A DNA stretch of 64,000 nt, taken from assembly GCA_035719105.1 (NCBI GenBank), contig DASTGN010000001.1, positions 62,001 to 126,000 of the forward strand. The letters run 5' to 3'. Within the stretch, counting starts at the first letter, position 1. Each line of letters begins with the position of its first letter. A program made the translations under genes and the position numbers. The notes below the pieces were generated by a model. The model made no database searches, was not told where the DNA came from, and was given only the letters and a program-made list of their open reading frames with translations. Source of the stretch: UBA8389 sp035719105. GTDB taxonomy: Bacteria > Bacteroidota > Bacteroidia > Bacteroidales > UBA1402. Below, piece after piece: positions 15,641-24,975 of this stretch.

Positions 15641-16669
15641 ATGAAACCGTACTTCATGTTCCGAACTGTTTTAATTGGCATCCTGCTACTTTTTGCGTCT
15701 GGTTTGGTCTGTGCTCAAAGTGGGGATGTCCTTTATCCATTTCTGAACGTCCCGGTATCAGTTTCAGCATCCGGTGTTGGCGGAAACAGCGTTTCCTCGC
15801 AGGAACGGGATTTGAACCTGGTCTTTCACAACCCCGCAATCTTAAGTACCGAAATGAACAACGGGGTGGAGGTTGGTTATATGAACTACATCTCTGACAT
15901 TCAACTGGGTTCGGCCGCTTTTACCCGAAAAATCAACGATCGAAGTGCCTGGATGGCCGGAATTCGTTACATCAATTATGGGGAAATGTTGTGGACCAAT
16001 TCCCAAAATGACATTCTTGGCACGACTTATGCAGGAGATTTGGCGTTGACCGGGGCTTATTCCTGGAAAATTTCGGAGTTCTGGCGGGCAGGCGGCTCAC
16101 TGAGCATGATTTATTCGGTGTTGGATCAATATACTTCCGTTGGTTTGGGCGTTGATTTGGGCCTTTATTACAACAACCCTTCCCAGTTTTTTTCAGCCGG
16201 GTTTGTGCTTAAAAACATGGGGGCTGAAGTCGTGGCTTACGATGAAACCTACGAAAAAATGCCTTGGGACGTTCAATTCGGATTGAGTAAGAAATTTGCT
16301 CATGCCCCGTTTCGTTTGACCATGACGGTGCAAAATCTGACGAATTGGAACACCACGTATTTGGCCGAGGTTGAGAATTCGGACGGAACGGTAGTGGCGA
16401 GCGACAACCTGGCAAAAAAGATTTTCAAGCACACGCTGTTCGGCTTTGAATTCGTGCCATCGGAAAACTTCCTGCTGAGTTTGGGTTATAATTACCGAAG
16501 GCAATCGGAACTGGCTATTGCCCAACGCACTGCTTTTTCTGGTTTCACGGCTGGTTTCAGCATCAAAGTGAAAAATGCCAGGGTAGGAGCATCGTTTGCC
16601 AAATACCATGCATCAGGTAGTTCGCTGCAGTTGACGTATGGAATGGATTTGTCAAAAATAGGATTATGA
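15641..16669 (+). CDS. porQ: Type IX secretion system protein PorQ
   Basis: The 342-residue protein has a signal peptide (hydrophobic residues about 8-24, ending V-C-A-Q) and a body of amphipathic strands typical of an outer membrane beta-barrel of the PorQ/PorV type. Typical features are S-A-S-G-V-G-G-N near the N-terminus and N-P-A-I-L. PorQ works in the T9SS attachment complex that processes and anchors secreted cargo. The stop overlaps the cmk start (TTATGA). In this window the LRR protein and the enzyme at 27520 carry probable T9SS sorting tails. Confidence 0.85.
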   Translation: MKPYFMFRTVLIGILLLFASGLVCAQSGDVLYPFLNVPVSVSASGVGGNSVSSQERDLNLVFHNPAILSTEMNNGVEVGYMNYISDIQLGSAAFTRKINDRSAWMAGIRYINYGEMLWTNSQNDILGTTYAGDLALTGAYSWKISEFWRAGGSLSMIYSVLDQYTSVGLGVDLGLYYNNPSQFFSAGFVLKNMGAEVVAYDETYEKMPWDVQFGLSKKFAHAPFRLTMTVQNLTNWNTTYLAEVENSDGTVVASDNLAKKIFKHTLFGFEFVPSENFLLSLGYNYRRQSELAIAQRTAFSGFTAGFSIKVKNARVGASFAKYHASGSSLQLTYGMDLSKIGL

Positions 16670-17358
16670 GAAAATTGATCATAGCTGTGGATGGATTCTC
16701 ATCCTGCGGAAAAAGTACGATGGCCAAGACGCTGGCTAAAACGCTGAATTACACGTATGTGGACAGTGGTGCCATGTACCGTGCCGCCAGTTTGTTTTGC
16801 TTGCGAAACGGTCTGTTGAATAACGGCGTACTCGATGTGGAAGGGCTTCGGTCTCGTTTGAATGAGATCGTGGTGACTTTTAAAAACAATGATGAAGGGG
16901 TGTCTCAAACCTATTTGAACGGAGAGAATGTGGAGCGGGAAATCCGCAACATGGAGGTTTCCAATGCCGTGAGTATGGTCAGTGCAGTTGGTTTCGTCCG
17001 CGAGAAAATGGTGGAACTTCAGCGGAAGGCTGGTGCTCAAGGCGGTATCGTCATGGATGGTCGCGACATAGGCACGGTGGTTTTTCCCGAAGCAGATCTT
17101 AAGATATTTGTGACAGCCGACGCTCGCATTCGGGCGCAAAGGCGTTACGACGAGTTGGTGGCAAAAGGCCAACCTGAGGATTTTGACGAAATTCTCAAAA
17201 ACATCGAAAAGCGTGATCTGCTGGATCAGACACGTGAGGTCAGTCCGTTGCGCAGAGCTTCGGATGCCATCGAGATGGACAACGGGCAGTTCAACCTGCA
17301 ACAGCAGGACGCCTGGTTACTTGAACACGTTAATAGAAAATTACATGGCAACCATTGA
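16666..17358 (+). CDS. cmk: Cytidylate kinase
   Basis: The 230-residue protein phosphorylates CMP/dCMP using ATP. The P-loop G-F-S-S-C-G-K-S-T is at residues 10-18, followed by Y-V-D-S-G-A-M-Y-R-A (CMP-binding) and M-D-G-R-D-I-G-T-V-V-F, all standard for Cmk. It overlaps porQ by 4 bp and ispH by 14 bp, so the three genes form one translationally coupled unit. Confidence 0.96.
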   Translation: MRKLIIAVDGFSSCGKSTMAKTLAKTLNYTYVDSGAMYRAASLFCLRNGLLNNGVLDVEGLRSRLNEIVVTFKNNDEGVSQTYLNGENVEREIRNMEVSNAVSMVSAVGFVREKMVELQRKAGAQGGIVMDGRDIGTVVFPEADLKIFVTADARIRAQRRYDELVAKGQPEDFDEILKNIEKRDLLDQTREVSPLRRASDAIEMDNGQFNLQQQDAWLLEHVNRKLHGNH

Positions 17359-18211
17359 AATAGATTCTAATTCAGGCTTCTGCACAGGAGTCGTGAAGGC
17401 CATCAAAAAGGCTGAAACATTTTTGAATGATAACGAAACGTTGCTCAGTTTGGGCGACATTGTACATAACAATCGGGAGGTGGAACGCCTCGAATCCAAG
17501 GGTATGCGTACCATTACGAACGCTGACCTGGAACAGTTGAGGGATGTCGACGTGCTGTTCAGAGCACATGGCGAACCGCCCATCACCTACGAGATGGCCG
17601 AAAAGAACAACATTCGGCTCATCGATGCGACTTGTCCGGTGGTCATCACGTTACAAGCCAAAATCCGTCGTGCCTACGAAAACTATCCGGACGCGCAAAT
17701 CGTGATTTTCGGAAAAAACGGTCATGCGGAGGTTGTCGGTTTGCTCGGTCAAACCAACAATACCGCCATTGTTTTGGAAAAGGTTTCCGATGCCGCTCAA
17801 TTGGATTTCAGCAGAAACATTGTCTTGTTTTCTCAGACGACCAAGGCGCTGGATGATTATAAAAAGTTGGCGGCCTTGATTAAAAGTTCCATGGTCAACG
17901 GTGCCACCTTTATGTTTCACGATACCATTTGTCGTCAAGTGGCCAACCGTTTGCCACACATCAAGGATTTTGCCCGCAACCACGATTGTGTCTTGTTTGT
18001 CAGTGGATCCAAGAGTTCGAACGGTAAAGCCTTGTTTGATGCTTCCAAAGGGGTCAATGCAAGAACGTATTTTATCACCGGCCCTGAGGATGTTGCATTG
18101 GAAATGATCGTTGGAGTCAACAACATTGGCATTTGCGGAGCGACTTCCACACCAGTCTGGCTGATGGAAGATGTGAAAAAACAAGCGACCAATATGCTGA
18201 AGGCTTTATAA
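17345..18211 (+). CDS. ispH: 4-hydroxy-3-methylbut-2-enyl diphosphate reductase
   Basis: IspH (LytB) makes IPP and DMAPP in the last step of the MEP pathway using an iron-sulfur cluster. The three cluster cysteines are visible: C13 in G-F-C-T-G-V, C97 in D-A-T-C-P, and C196 in D-T-I-C-R. H-G-E-P-P (75-79) is present. The ATG at 17345, overlapping the end of cmk, gives 288 residues, the usual length. A longer frame begins inside cmk and is not supported. It supplies isoprenoid units to the polyprenyl synthetase 3 kb away. Confidence 0.95.
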   Translation: MATIEIDSNSGFCTGVVKAIKKAETFLNDNETLLSLGDIVHNNREVERLESKGMRTITNADLEQLRDVDVLFRAHGEPPITYEMAEKNNIRLIDATCPVVITLQAKIRRAYENYPDAQIVIFGKNGHAEVVGLLGQTNNTAIVLEKVSDAAQLDFSRNIVLFSQTTKALDDYKKLAALIKSSMVNGATFMFHDTICRQVANRLPHIKDFARNHDCVLFVSGSKSSNGKALFDASKGVNARTYFITGPEDVALEMIVGVNNIGICGATSTPVWLMEDVKKQATNMLKAL

Positions 18212-18217
18212 AAACGC

Positions 18218-18225
18218 TATATTTG
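18218..18225 (+). promoter_or_regulatory. -7 element of pfkA
   Basis: TATATTTG followed by C matches TAnnTTTGC and lies 43 bp before the pfkA ATG, just after the ispH stop. pfkA can therefore be transcribed independently of the porQ-cmk-ispH unit. Confidence 0.5.
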
Positions 18226-18268
18226 CATCGAATTTATTCTTCCGTATTAGGTATTAAATAAGGTAACT

Positions 18269-19249
18269 ATGAGTCAAATCAAGACCATCGGTATTTTGAC
18301 TTCGGGCGGAGACGCTCCGGGTATGAACGCGGCTATTCGCGCAGTAACACGTGCAGCCATCTGCAACGGTTTGAATGTCAAAGCTATTTATCACGGCTAC
18401 AAAGGCTTGATAACTGGCAATATTGTAGAATTCAAATCTCAAAATGTCAGCAACATCATTCAACAAGGCGGCACCATTTTAAAGACGGCTCGTTGCGATG
18501 AATTCAGAACGGTAGAAGGCCGGAAAACTGCCTACGAAACCCTGATTCGCGAAGAAATTGATGCATTGGTGGCTATTGGCGGAGACGGTACCTTGACTGG
18601 TGCGCGCATTTTTGCTTCGGAATTTAATTTCCCCATCGTTGGGCTACCTGGTACCATCGACAATGATATTTTCGGTACAGACTCCACCATCGGTTACGAT
18701 ACGGCGCTGAACACCATTTTGGATGCTGTCGACAAAATTCGTGATACTGCTTCTTCGCACGAGCGGCTGTTTTTCATCGAAGTCATGGGTCGTGATGCTG
18801 GATTTCTAGCTTTGAACGGTGCCATCGCTTCAGGTGCAGAAGCTGCCATCATTCCTGAAATCTCTACCGAAGTGGACCAATTGGAGGAATTCATCAAACA
18901 AGGTTTCCGCAAATCCAAAAACAGTTCCATCGTGTTGGTGGCTGAAAGCGAGATTACCGGCGGTGCCATGCATTATGCTGAACGCGTAAAGAATGAATAC
19001 CCTGAATACGAAGTTCGCGTGGTGATTTTGGGCCATGTTCAACGGGGTGGGTCTCCTTCGGCATACGACCGTATCCTGGCGAGCCGTTTGGGTGCAGCTT
19101 CCATTGATGCCTTAATGGACGGTCAACGCAATGTGTTGGTCGGAATCGAAAACGATAAAGTGGTGCTGGTTCCGTTCTCAAAGGCTATCAAGAATGATAA
19201 ACCGATTGATCCGGAATTACTTAGAGTGCTGAATACGTTGTCGATTTAA
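18269..19249 (+). CDS. pfkA: ATP-dependent 6-phosphofructokinase
   Basis: The 326-residue enzyme phosphorylates fructose 6-phosphate. G-G-D-A-P-G-M-N-A at the N-terminus and G-G-D-G-T (ATP-type, with Gly in place of the Asp found in pyrophosphate enzymes) bind the nucleotide. P-G-T-I-D-N-D contains the catalytic aspartate, and M-G-R-D-A-G-F-L-A binds substrate. Length is that of short bacterial PfkA. It converges with meaB; the stops are 12 bp apart. Confidence 0.96.
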   Translation: MSQIKTIGILTSGGDAPGMNAAIRAVTRAAICNGLNVKAIYHGYKGLITGNIVEFKSQNVSNIIQQGGTILKTARCDEFRTVEGRKTAYETLIREEIDALVAIGGDGTLTGARIFASEFNFPIVGLPGTIDNDIFGTDSTIGYDTALNTILDAVDKIRDTASSHERLFFIEVMGRDAGFLALNGAIASGAEAAIIPEISTEVDQLEEFIKQGFRKSKNSSIVLVAESEITGGAMHYAERVKNEYPEYEVRVVILGHVQRGGSPSAYDRILASRLGAASIDALMDGQRNVLVGIENDKVVLVPFSKAIKNDKPIDPELLRVLNTLSI

Positions 19250-19261
19250 AAGCTAACGCGA

Positions 19262-20359
19262 TTACTTCTTCAAGATCGTCGTATAATAGAGGTCTAAAGC
19301 AGCCTGGGCGGCGGAAAAAGAGCTGATTTCGTCGTTCAGTACTTGCTTCTCCTTGAGAGCCAACAATTTCTGAATTTCTTCGTCGTGGTAGAAACGGTTG
19401 CGAAGCTGCTCGTTGATGCTTTCGTACATCCAATATTTAGCCTGGTTGGTGCGTTTTAAATGAAAATAACCGTTTGCTTTGACAAAGTCGATGTAACGGT
19501 CTATCATATCCAACACTTCGGGCACTTGGTAACCGGTTCTGCCGGAATAGGGCAAAACTTCTGGTTTCCAGCCGGATTCGGGCATGGGAAACAAGTGTAA
19601 GGCGTTGAGGAATTGTGCTTTGGAAAGTTCAGCCTTTTGAACGTTATCACCATCGGCTTTGTTGATGACAATACCGTCAGCCATTTCCATGATGCCGCGT
19701 TTGATGCCTTGCAGTTCGTCGCCACCGCCGGTAATTTGGATGAGCAGGAAGAAGTCCACCATGGAATGCACGGCGATTTCAGACTGACCGACGCCGACGG
19801 TTTCCACAAAGATGGTATCAAAGCCAGCTGCCTCGCAAAGGACAATGGTTTCGCGGGTTTTGCGGGCGACACCGCCCAACGAACCGGCGGAAGGTGAAGG
19901 GCGGATAAAGGCGTTTTTGTTGACGGCCAATTCCTCCATGCGGGTTTTGTCCCCCAAAATACTGCCCTTGGTTCGTTCGCTGCTCGGGTCGATGGCAAGC
20001 ACGGCCAGTTTCTTGCCCTTACCAATCAAGTTCATGCCAAAAGCCTCTATGGATGTGCTTTTACCTGCGCCTGGTACGCCCGTGATGCCGACGCGAATAG
20101 AATTGCCAGCGAACGGCAGGCATTTCTCGATGATTTGCTGCGCTTTTTCCTGATGGTCGAAACGAGCACTTTCAATCAGGGTGACGGCTTGACTAAGTAA
20201 AACCATGTTGCCTGCAAGAATGCCGTCCACGTATTCCTGAACGCTATAATTTTTCTTGCGTACTGCTTTTTGGCGGTAAGGATTTAGAATGGGCGGTTGT
20301 TCAATGCCTTTATTGACAGTCAGGCCCGTGTATTGTTCTTCGTTTTCGGGGTGGTCCAT
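19262..20359 (-). CDS. meaB: Methylmalonyl-CoA mutase-associated GTPase MeaB
   Basis: This is a 365-residue G3E-family GTPase of the MeaB/ArgK type, a chaperone that protects and reloads adenosylcobalamin-dependent methylmalonyl-CoA mutase. The P-loop G-V-P-G-A-G-K-S-T, a switch-region D-P-S-S and G-S-I-L-G-D-K-T-R-M, E-T-V-G-V-G-Q-S-E and N-K-A-D (guanine specificity) are present. The mutase genes are not in the window. Its start overlaps the stop of the DUF1573 gene by one base (TAATG), making it the last gene of the thyA-folA-DUF1573-meaB unit. Confidence 0.93.
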   Translation of the reverse strand: MDHPENEEQYTGLTVNKGIEQPPILNPYRQKAVRKKNYSVQEYVDGILAGNMVLLSQAVTLIESARFDHQEKAQQIIEKCLPFAGNSIRVGITGVPGAGKSTSIEAFGMNLIGKGKKLAVLAIDPSSERTKGSILGDKTRMEELAVNKNAFIRPSPSAGSLGGVARKTRETIVLCEAAGFDTIFVETVGVGQSEIAVHSMVDFFLLIQITGGGDELQGIKRGIMEMADGIVINKADGDNVQKAELSKAQFLNALHLFPMPESGWKPEVLPYSGRTGYQVPEVLDMIDRYIDFVKANGYFHLKRTNQAKYWMYESINEQLRNRFYHDEEIQKLLALKEKQVLNDEISSFSAAQAALDLYYTTILKK

Positions 20360-21447
20360 TAGTTTGCAGTTACCAGTGCTGTTACGAACAGGCGGTTGAT
20401 GCTGGCTTTGGGGTCGTTGGTGATCACGGTGAAGCGTTGAACGACGTTTCCGTCAAAGGTTCCCGAATGGAATGTGATTGCCAGTCGAACAATCTTTCCA
20501 GGAGCGACAACCATGCTGGATGGAGTGATTTTAAGTCCATCGTATTCTGGAACGATTTTGCGGATGTGGAGGTTCGATTTGCCATTATTGACTAACTTGA
20601 CGGACAGCGTTTTACTGGTTCCGCGAGCCATTTTGCCGAAATTGATGCGGTTTTCGGAGAACGCTGCTACCGGAGCGTTGGCCAACTGATTGGCATTCAA
20701 TCTGGAGAAATCTTCGGTCAAATTTGCACTGAGGTGAATGCGATTGTTGGGATTTGATCGATCCTTTGGATTGGTCACTATGTAAAAGGAGTCCTCCCTT
20801 TTACCGTAATCTTTTGCAGCTTCGGCACTATATTTTACCGTGATCACAGCAGTTTGATTGGGCTTGATCAGGGTGTTGGAAGCCGATACCTGAATGTGTT
20901 TCGGAACCTTGTTGAAACCAATGCTCATCGGTGTCTTATTGGTATTGACCACATCAATGGTTTCCGTTTTGATGCTGCCGATGCGTGTTTCCAACATGGG
21001 AACGATGGTCCGTTTGAGCCTCAATCCTTGCATATTTTTAGGATAGGTCACTTCCGGGCTTTCCCCTTTGGGTGTGACGATCCCCTGGATGATGAGCACC
21101 ACGTTGGGAGCACTTGGGTCGTTGGTATAAACCGTAATGGTTTTGTGAAAAGCGTTGGGGCGGCCCAACGTATTGTAAGTCACCCTAATGGTGGAGGAGC
21201 CGCCTGGTGCGATGGGTTCCTTGGTGTACACCGGAGTGGTGCAACCGCAGGAGGCAATCGCTTTCAGAATGATCAGCGGAGCATCGCCTTTGTTGGTGAA
21301 CGCAAATTCGTACGTAGCGGTACCATCCTCTTCATTGATGGTGCCAAAGTCATGTGTTTTGGTTGGAAAGCTGATGGTCGGACCGGCCAGTGCTGAACCG
21401 GTGGCTACCAGCATCAGGAGTGCTATCAGAAAAGTCAATTTCTTCAT
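20359..21447 (-). CDS. DUF1573 periplasmic/secreted protein
   Basis: With the ATG at 21445-21447 the protein has 362 residues. A clear signal peptide (M-K-K-L-T-F-L-I-A-L-L ending A-L-A-G) is followed by about three Ig-like DUF1573/Hydin-type repeats. The first has the hallmark H-D-F-G-T-I-x-E, S-C-G-C-T-T-P and I-x-V-x-Y pattern; the later repeats have N-x-G-x-x-x-L-x-I. Function of the family is unknown. It is extracytoplasmic and often abundant in Bacteroidota. The start overlaps the folA stop (ATGA). The N-terminal extension of the longer frame lies inside folA and is rejected. Confidence 0.85.
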   Translation of the reverse strand: MKKLTFLIALLMLVATGSALAGPTISFPTKTHDFGTINEEDGTATYEFAFTNKGDAPLIILKAIASCGCTTPVYTKEPIAPGGSSTIRVTYNTLGRPNAFHKTITVYTNDPSAPNVVLIIQGIVTPKGESPEVTYPKNMQGLRLKRTIVPMLETRIGSIKTETIDVVNTNKTPMSIGFNKVPKHIQVSASNTLIKPNQTAVITVKYSAEAAKDYGKREDSFYIVTNPKDRSNPNNRIHLSANLTEDFSRLNANQLANAPVAAFSENRINFGKMARGTSKTLSVKLVNNGKSNLHIRKIVPEYDGLKITPSSMVVAPGKIVRLAITFHSGTFDGNVVQRFTVITNDPKASINRLFVTALVTAN

Positions 21448-21929
21448 TTTCGTACAAAATTTTCGTAAGAATAAGCAATGGGCGATTCGGGTGTGGCTTC
21501 GTGCATTTCGTACGAAACGCGTTCCCAAAGGTCGTGGTTAATTTCAGGGAAAAAAGTATCTGCTTCAAAATCAGCATGAACCATGGTAAGATACAGTTTG
21601 TCCACCAGAGGATAGGTTTGGTGGTAAATCATGGCACCTCCAATAAAGAAGACCTTTTCCTCGTTGGAACACTTGACCAATGCTTCATCGATGGAATGGG
21701 CAGTTTCGCAACCTGGAAACTGTTCGTCATCCGGACTCAACACGATGTTCCTGCGGTTGGGCAATGCCCCTTTTGGCAGGGAGAAAAACGTGTTTCTACC
21801 CATGATTACGGTGTGACCAGAGGTGATTTCCTTGAAATGTTTCAAATCGCCCGGTAGGTGGCAAAGGAGCCTGTTGTCCTTTCCGATGGCGTTGTTATTG
21901 GCTATAGCGACGATGATGGCAGTTTCCAT
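21444..21929 (-). CDS. folA: Dihydrofolate reductase
   Basis: I start the protein at ATG 21927-21929, 7 bp after the thyA stop, giving 161 residues. Family motifs are I-V-A-I-A-N-N-N-A-I-G, the L-P-G-D-L-K-x-F substrate helix, G-R-N-T-F (NADPH), and a middle G-G-A-M-I-Y segment. It regenerates tetrahydrofolate, consumed by thymidylate synthase encoded by the preceding gene. Confidence 0.94.
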   Translation of the reverse strand: METAIIVAIANNNAIGKDNRLLCHLPGDLKHFKEITSGHTVIMGRNTFFSLPKGALPNRRNIVLSPDDEQFPGCETAHSIDEALVKCSNEEKVFFIGGAMIYHQTYPLVDKLYLTMVHADFEADTFFPEINHDLWERVSYEMHEATPESPIAYSYENFVRK

Positions 21930-21936
21930 AAGTATT

Positions 21937-22731
21937 TTATACGGCAACCACACCTTTGATGTGTGGATGAGGATTGTAGTTTTCCAACGAAAAGTCTTCG
22001 TACGAAAAACCGAATAGATCTTTAATTTCAGGATTGATGCGGAGTGTAGGCAAATTACGAGGATCGCGACTCAGTTGCTCTTTGACTTGGTCGTAATGGT
22101 TCGTGTAAATGTGTGCATCACCCAGTGTATGAACGAAATCACCGGCAATCAGCCCAGTAACTTGAGCCATCATTTGCAATAAGGCAGCGTAAGATGCGAT
22201 GTTGAAGGGAACACCCAAAAAGATGTCGGCACTGCGTTGATAAAGCTGCAGGCTCAACCTTCCGTTGGCCACGTAAAATTGAAAAAATGCGTGACAGGGT
22301 GGCAGGTTCATATTGGATAGGTCGGCTACGTTCCAGGCAGAAACAATGATGCGGCGAGAGTCTGGATTCGTTTTGATGGTCTCGATGGCATTCGAAATCT
22401 GATCGATGCTGCCGCCGTTGTAATCGGGCCACGAACGCCATTGATAGCCGTAAATGTGCCCCAAGTCACCGTTTTCGTCGGCCCACTCGTTCCAAATGCG
22501 TACACCGTTGTCTTGCAGGTATTTGGCATTGGTGTCTCCTTGCAGAAACCAAAGAAGTTCGTAAATTATGGATTTGAGGTGTAACTTCTTAGTGGTTAGA
22601 AGAGGAAAACCTTCTTCCAGATTGAAGCGCATCTGATGTCCAAAAACACTGATGGTACCGGTGCCGGTGCGGTCTTCCTTGTAGAAACCCTCGTCCATTA
22701 CGCGTTGCAAAAGATCCAAATATTGTTTCAT
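21937..22731 (-). CDS. thyA: Thymidylate synthase
   Basis: From ATG 22729-22731 the enzyme has 264 residues, the standard ThyA length. Motifs include R-T-G-T-G-T (phosphate/folate region), W-F-L-x-G-D-T-N, the catalytic cysteine in L-P-P-C-H-A-F-F-Q-F, the dUMP-binding Q-R-S-A-D-x-F-L-G-V-P-F-N segment and H-I-Y-x-N-H. It makes dTMP from dUMP. The longer frame's 29 extra residues cross the promoter and are not conserved. Confidence 0.96.
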   Translation of the reverse strand: MKQYLDLLQRVMDEGFYKEDRTGTGTISVFGHQMRFNLEEGFPLLTTKKLHLKSIIYELLWFLQGDTNAKYLQDNGVRIWNEWADENGDLGHIYGYQWRSWPDYNGGSIDQISNAIETIKTNPDSRRIIVSAWNVADLSNMNLPPCHAFFQFYVANGRLSLQLYQRSADIFLGVPFNIASYAALLQMMAQVTGLIAGDFVHTLGDAHIYTNHYDQVKEQLSRDPRNLPTLRINPEIKDLFGFSYEDFSLENYNPHPHIKGVVAV

Positions 22732-22752
22732 GTATGTATTTGAAAAGATATG

Positions 22753-22760
22753 CAAACGTA
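22753..22760 (-). promoter_or_regulatory. -7 element of the thyA operon
   Basis: On the minus strand this is TACGTTTG, matching TAnnTTTG, with a leader of about 15 nt before the thyA ATG. It lies just after the porE stop at 22778; its -33 region would fall inside porE. Confidence 0.45.
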
Positions 22761-22777
22761 CATAAAAGTAGTGAGTA

Positions 22778-24760
22778 TTAAAATAATTTGTAGGTGGTTT
22801 TAAGAACTTTAAACTCACAACGACGGTTGATTTGGTCAGCTACGGCTTGTTGGTCGGCTGGAAGTGTTTGAATAAAGCCTTCGGTCAGGTTCGTGCCTTC
22901 TGGCAAAAAGCGGTATTTATCCTGCATGTAGCTGTCAACCAGGGCTGGTTGGTTTTTTCCATAACCATGCGATTCGAGTCTGGCCTTTTCGATGCCTTGC
23001 TGGGAAAGATATTCCACCACTGCTTCTGCTCTTTTTCCAGAAATGTAATCATTGACTTCGTCCGTACCGAATCGGTCGGTATGGGCACCGATTTCCACAA
23101 CGATGTGAGGATTGTCCTGCAAGATTTTAAGGAGTTCGGCCAGGGCAGGATACGATTCTGGTTTCAGGTCCCATTTATCAAAATCAAAGAAAATGTTCTC
23201 GATGCGAATGGCTCTGTGCAAGGGTGTTAAGACGAAATCCTGCACATAAATGGTGTCTACTTCCTTATTCAATGTGTAGAAACGGGCGGAACTGTTCAAG
23301 TAGGAGCGGCAGGTTCCCAACATAGCATAATCGGCATCTTTCTCGACTTTGAACGAATATTGACCGTTTTTATCGGCTCGGGTTTTGATGTTCAAGCCTT
23401 TGTCGTTCACAATTCGAACGGTGGCGTCAGGCACCACTTCGCCGAAACGGTCGGAAACGGTGCCGCGAACTTCCACGTATGGACTGGGCAATTCAAAACT
23501 GTATATCTTGTCCCAGCCTTTTGGTTCCTTTCGGTTGGAGGAGAAAAAACCTTTTTCTTCCTTCCCAAAAAACGTAATGCCGAAATCGTCCCCATTGGAA
23601 TTGATCTGCTGCATCAGGTTTTCCACTTGATAACCGCCTTCGGGCTTTGGCCTAGCCTTGAAAAGATCCAGACCACCAAAACCGGGCAAACCGTCGGAAG
23701 AAAAGTAAAGGTCTCCGTTGTTTCGAAAATAGGGAAACATCTCGTCACCAGCCGTATTGATGTCAGGGCCCAGGTTTTCAGGCGGTCCAAAAGTGGTTTC
23801 CTGCATTTCGCTCCGCCAGATGTCTTTACCCCCATAACCGCCCCTGAGGTCGGAAACATAGTACAAATACTTGCCATCGGGAGAAACAGCCGGATGTGCA
23901 AAAAGCACGGTGGAATCTCGATAAATATTCATCTTTTCAGGTTCGCTCCATTCGGCACCGGTTCGGACAGACCTATAAATTTCCACTTTTGAATTGGACT
24001 TGATGGAATCGGATTTGGTGATGCATCGGGTGAAATACATGATTTTACCGTCTGGGCTGAAGCAGGCTGCACCTTCGTCAAATTCAGAGTTGATGGGCCC
24101 TTCCACGAATTCAGGCTTAGTCCAGTTCCCATTGACGTCTTGTTTGGACATCCAGAAATCGTTGTCGGGCAGTCCGGTGATGCTGCTGGGTTTCTGGTCT
24201 TTTTTAGTTTGAGCGGATGAAGTAATAAAAAGGGTCATGTACGATTCCGGCATCAAAACAGGCGAATAATCTCCTTTTTTGGAGTTCAGCAGGGTCGCTT
24301 TCTTAACGATGTATTGATTTGGACTTTTCTGCCAAATAGAAACCAAGTGGCAAGCGGACAAACCGTTCAACGCCAAGCTGTCATCCGGGTGGAAATTCAG
24401 GAACGCTTGATATGCATTGGCTGCTTCGGTGTATTTGGCATTTTTTTGCAGGGTAGCGGCCAATCGAAGTTGGATGGTATCGTTTTTCTGGTTGTAACGC
24501 AGGGCTTTCTTGTATTCGCTTTCTGCTTTAAGTGGCAGATTGAGTTTGCGATAACATTCTCCACGATTGTAGGAAACGTGAGCTCGTTCCTTTTTTTCGT
24601 CACTTTTGAGGCGTCTGTAGACTTTTCCATACTGTATGGCAGCCGCATTGTATTCTCCATAGCTGAACTGTTTGTCAGCCTTGTTCAGCATCATCCCGAC
24701 GGTACAACCGCTGAGCATGAAAACTAGCAAAAAGAGAAAAACGGGTACTTTCGCGCGCAT
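22778..24760 (-). CDS. porE: PorE-like T9SS lipoprotein (TPR, PD40 propeller, OmpA)
   Basis: The 660-residue protein has a lipoprotein signal peptide with lipobox L-S-G-C19. The order after it is TPR-like helices (about 30-140), a PD40/WD40-like propeller (about 160-420, with repeated F-S-P-D-G-K and S-P-D-G-K-Y-L-Y), a carboxypeptidase-regulatory-like domain (about 430-520), and an OmpA peptidoglycan-binding domain (about 540-660, with H-T-D and N-x-x-L/I-S-x-x-R-A). This is the published domain order of PorE, which links the T9SS outer membrane complex to peptidoglycan. Other Bacteroidota OmpA-PD40 proteins share it, so the symbol is probable rather than certain. Confidence 0.8.
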   Translation of the reverse strand: MRAKVPVFLFLLVFMLSGCTVGMMLNKADKQFSYGEYNAAAIQYGKVYRRLKSDEKKERAHVSYNRGECYRKLNLPLKAESEYKKALRYNQKNDTIQLRLAATLQKNAKYTEAANAYQAFLNFHPDDSLALNGLSACHLVSIWQKSPNQYIVKKATLLNSKKGDYSPVLMPESYMTLFITSSAQTKKDQKPSSITGLPDNDFWMSKQDVNGNWTKPEFVEGPINSEFDEGAACFSPDGKIMYFTRCITKSDSIKSNSKVEIYRSVRTGAEWSEPEKMNIYRDSTVLFAHPAVSPDGKYLYYVSDLRGGYGGKDIWRSEMQETTFGPPENLGPDINTAGDEMFPYFRNNGDLYFSSDGLPGFGGLDLFKARPKPEGGYQVENLMQQINSNGDDFGITFFGKEEKGFFSSNRKEPKGWDKIYSFELPSPYVEVRGTVSDRFGEVVPDATVRIVNDKGLNIKTRADKNGQYSFKVEKDADYAMLGTCRSYLNSSARFYTLNKEVDTIYVQDFVLTPLHRAIRIENIFFDFDKWDLKPESYPALAELLKILQDNPHIVVEIGAHTDRFGTDEVNDYISGKRAEAVVEYLSQQGIEKARLESHGYGKNQPALVDSYMQDKYRFLPEGTNLTEGFIQTLPADQQAVADQINRRCEFKVLKTTYKLF

Positions 24761-24975
24761 GATAGAAAAAACGGCTTTATTGGTTGTTTATTGTGGTTAT
24801 GGTATGCGAGAGGCGCATAGTAGTGATGCCGAGTTTAATAATATGTAAAAATAATATAGTAAAATAGGTACAATAGTATAAAAACGGATATATATTTACA
24901 TCGATTAAACATCATCTAAACTGGAGTTGCTAACTTACCTGCACACAGAGCTTAATACTAAAAATAAATAAGATC

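Noticed and set aside
17183..17344. Upstream extension of IspH into cmk
   Set aside because: It lies in another frame of cmk; IspH conserved sequence and usual length start at 17345.
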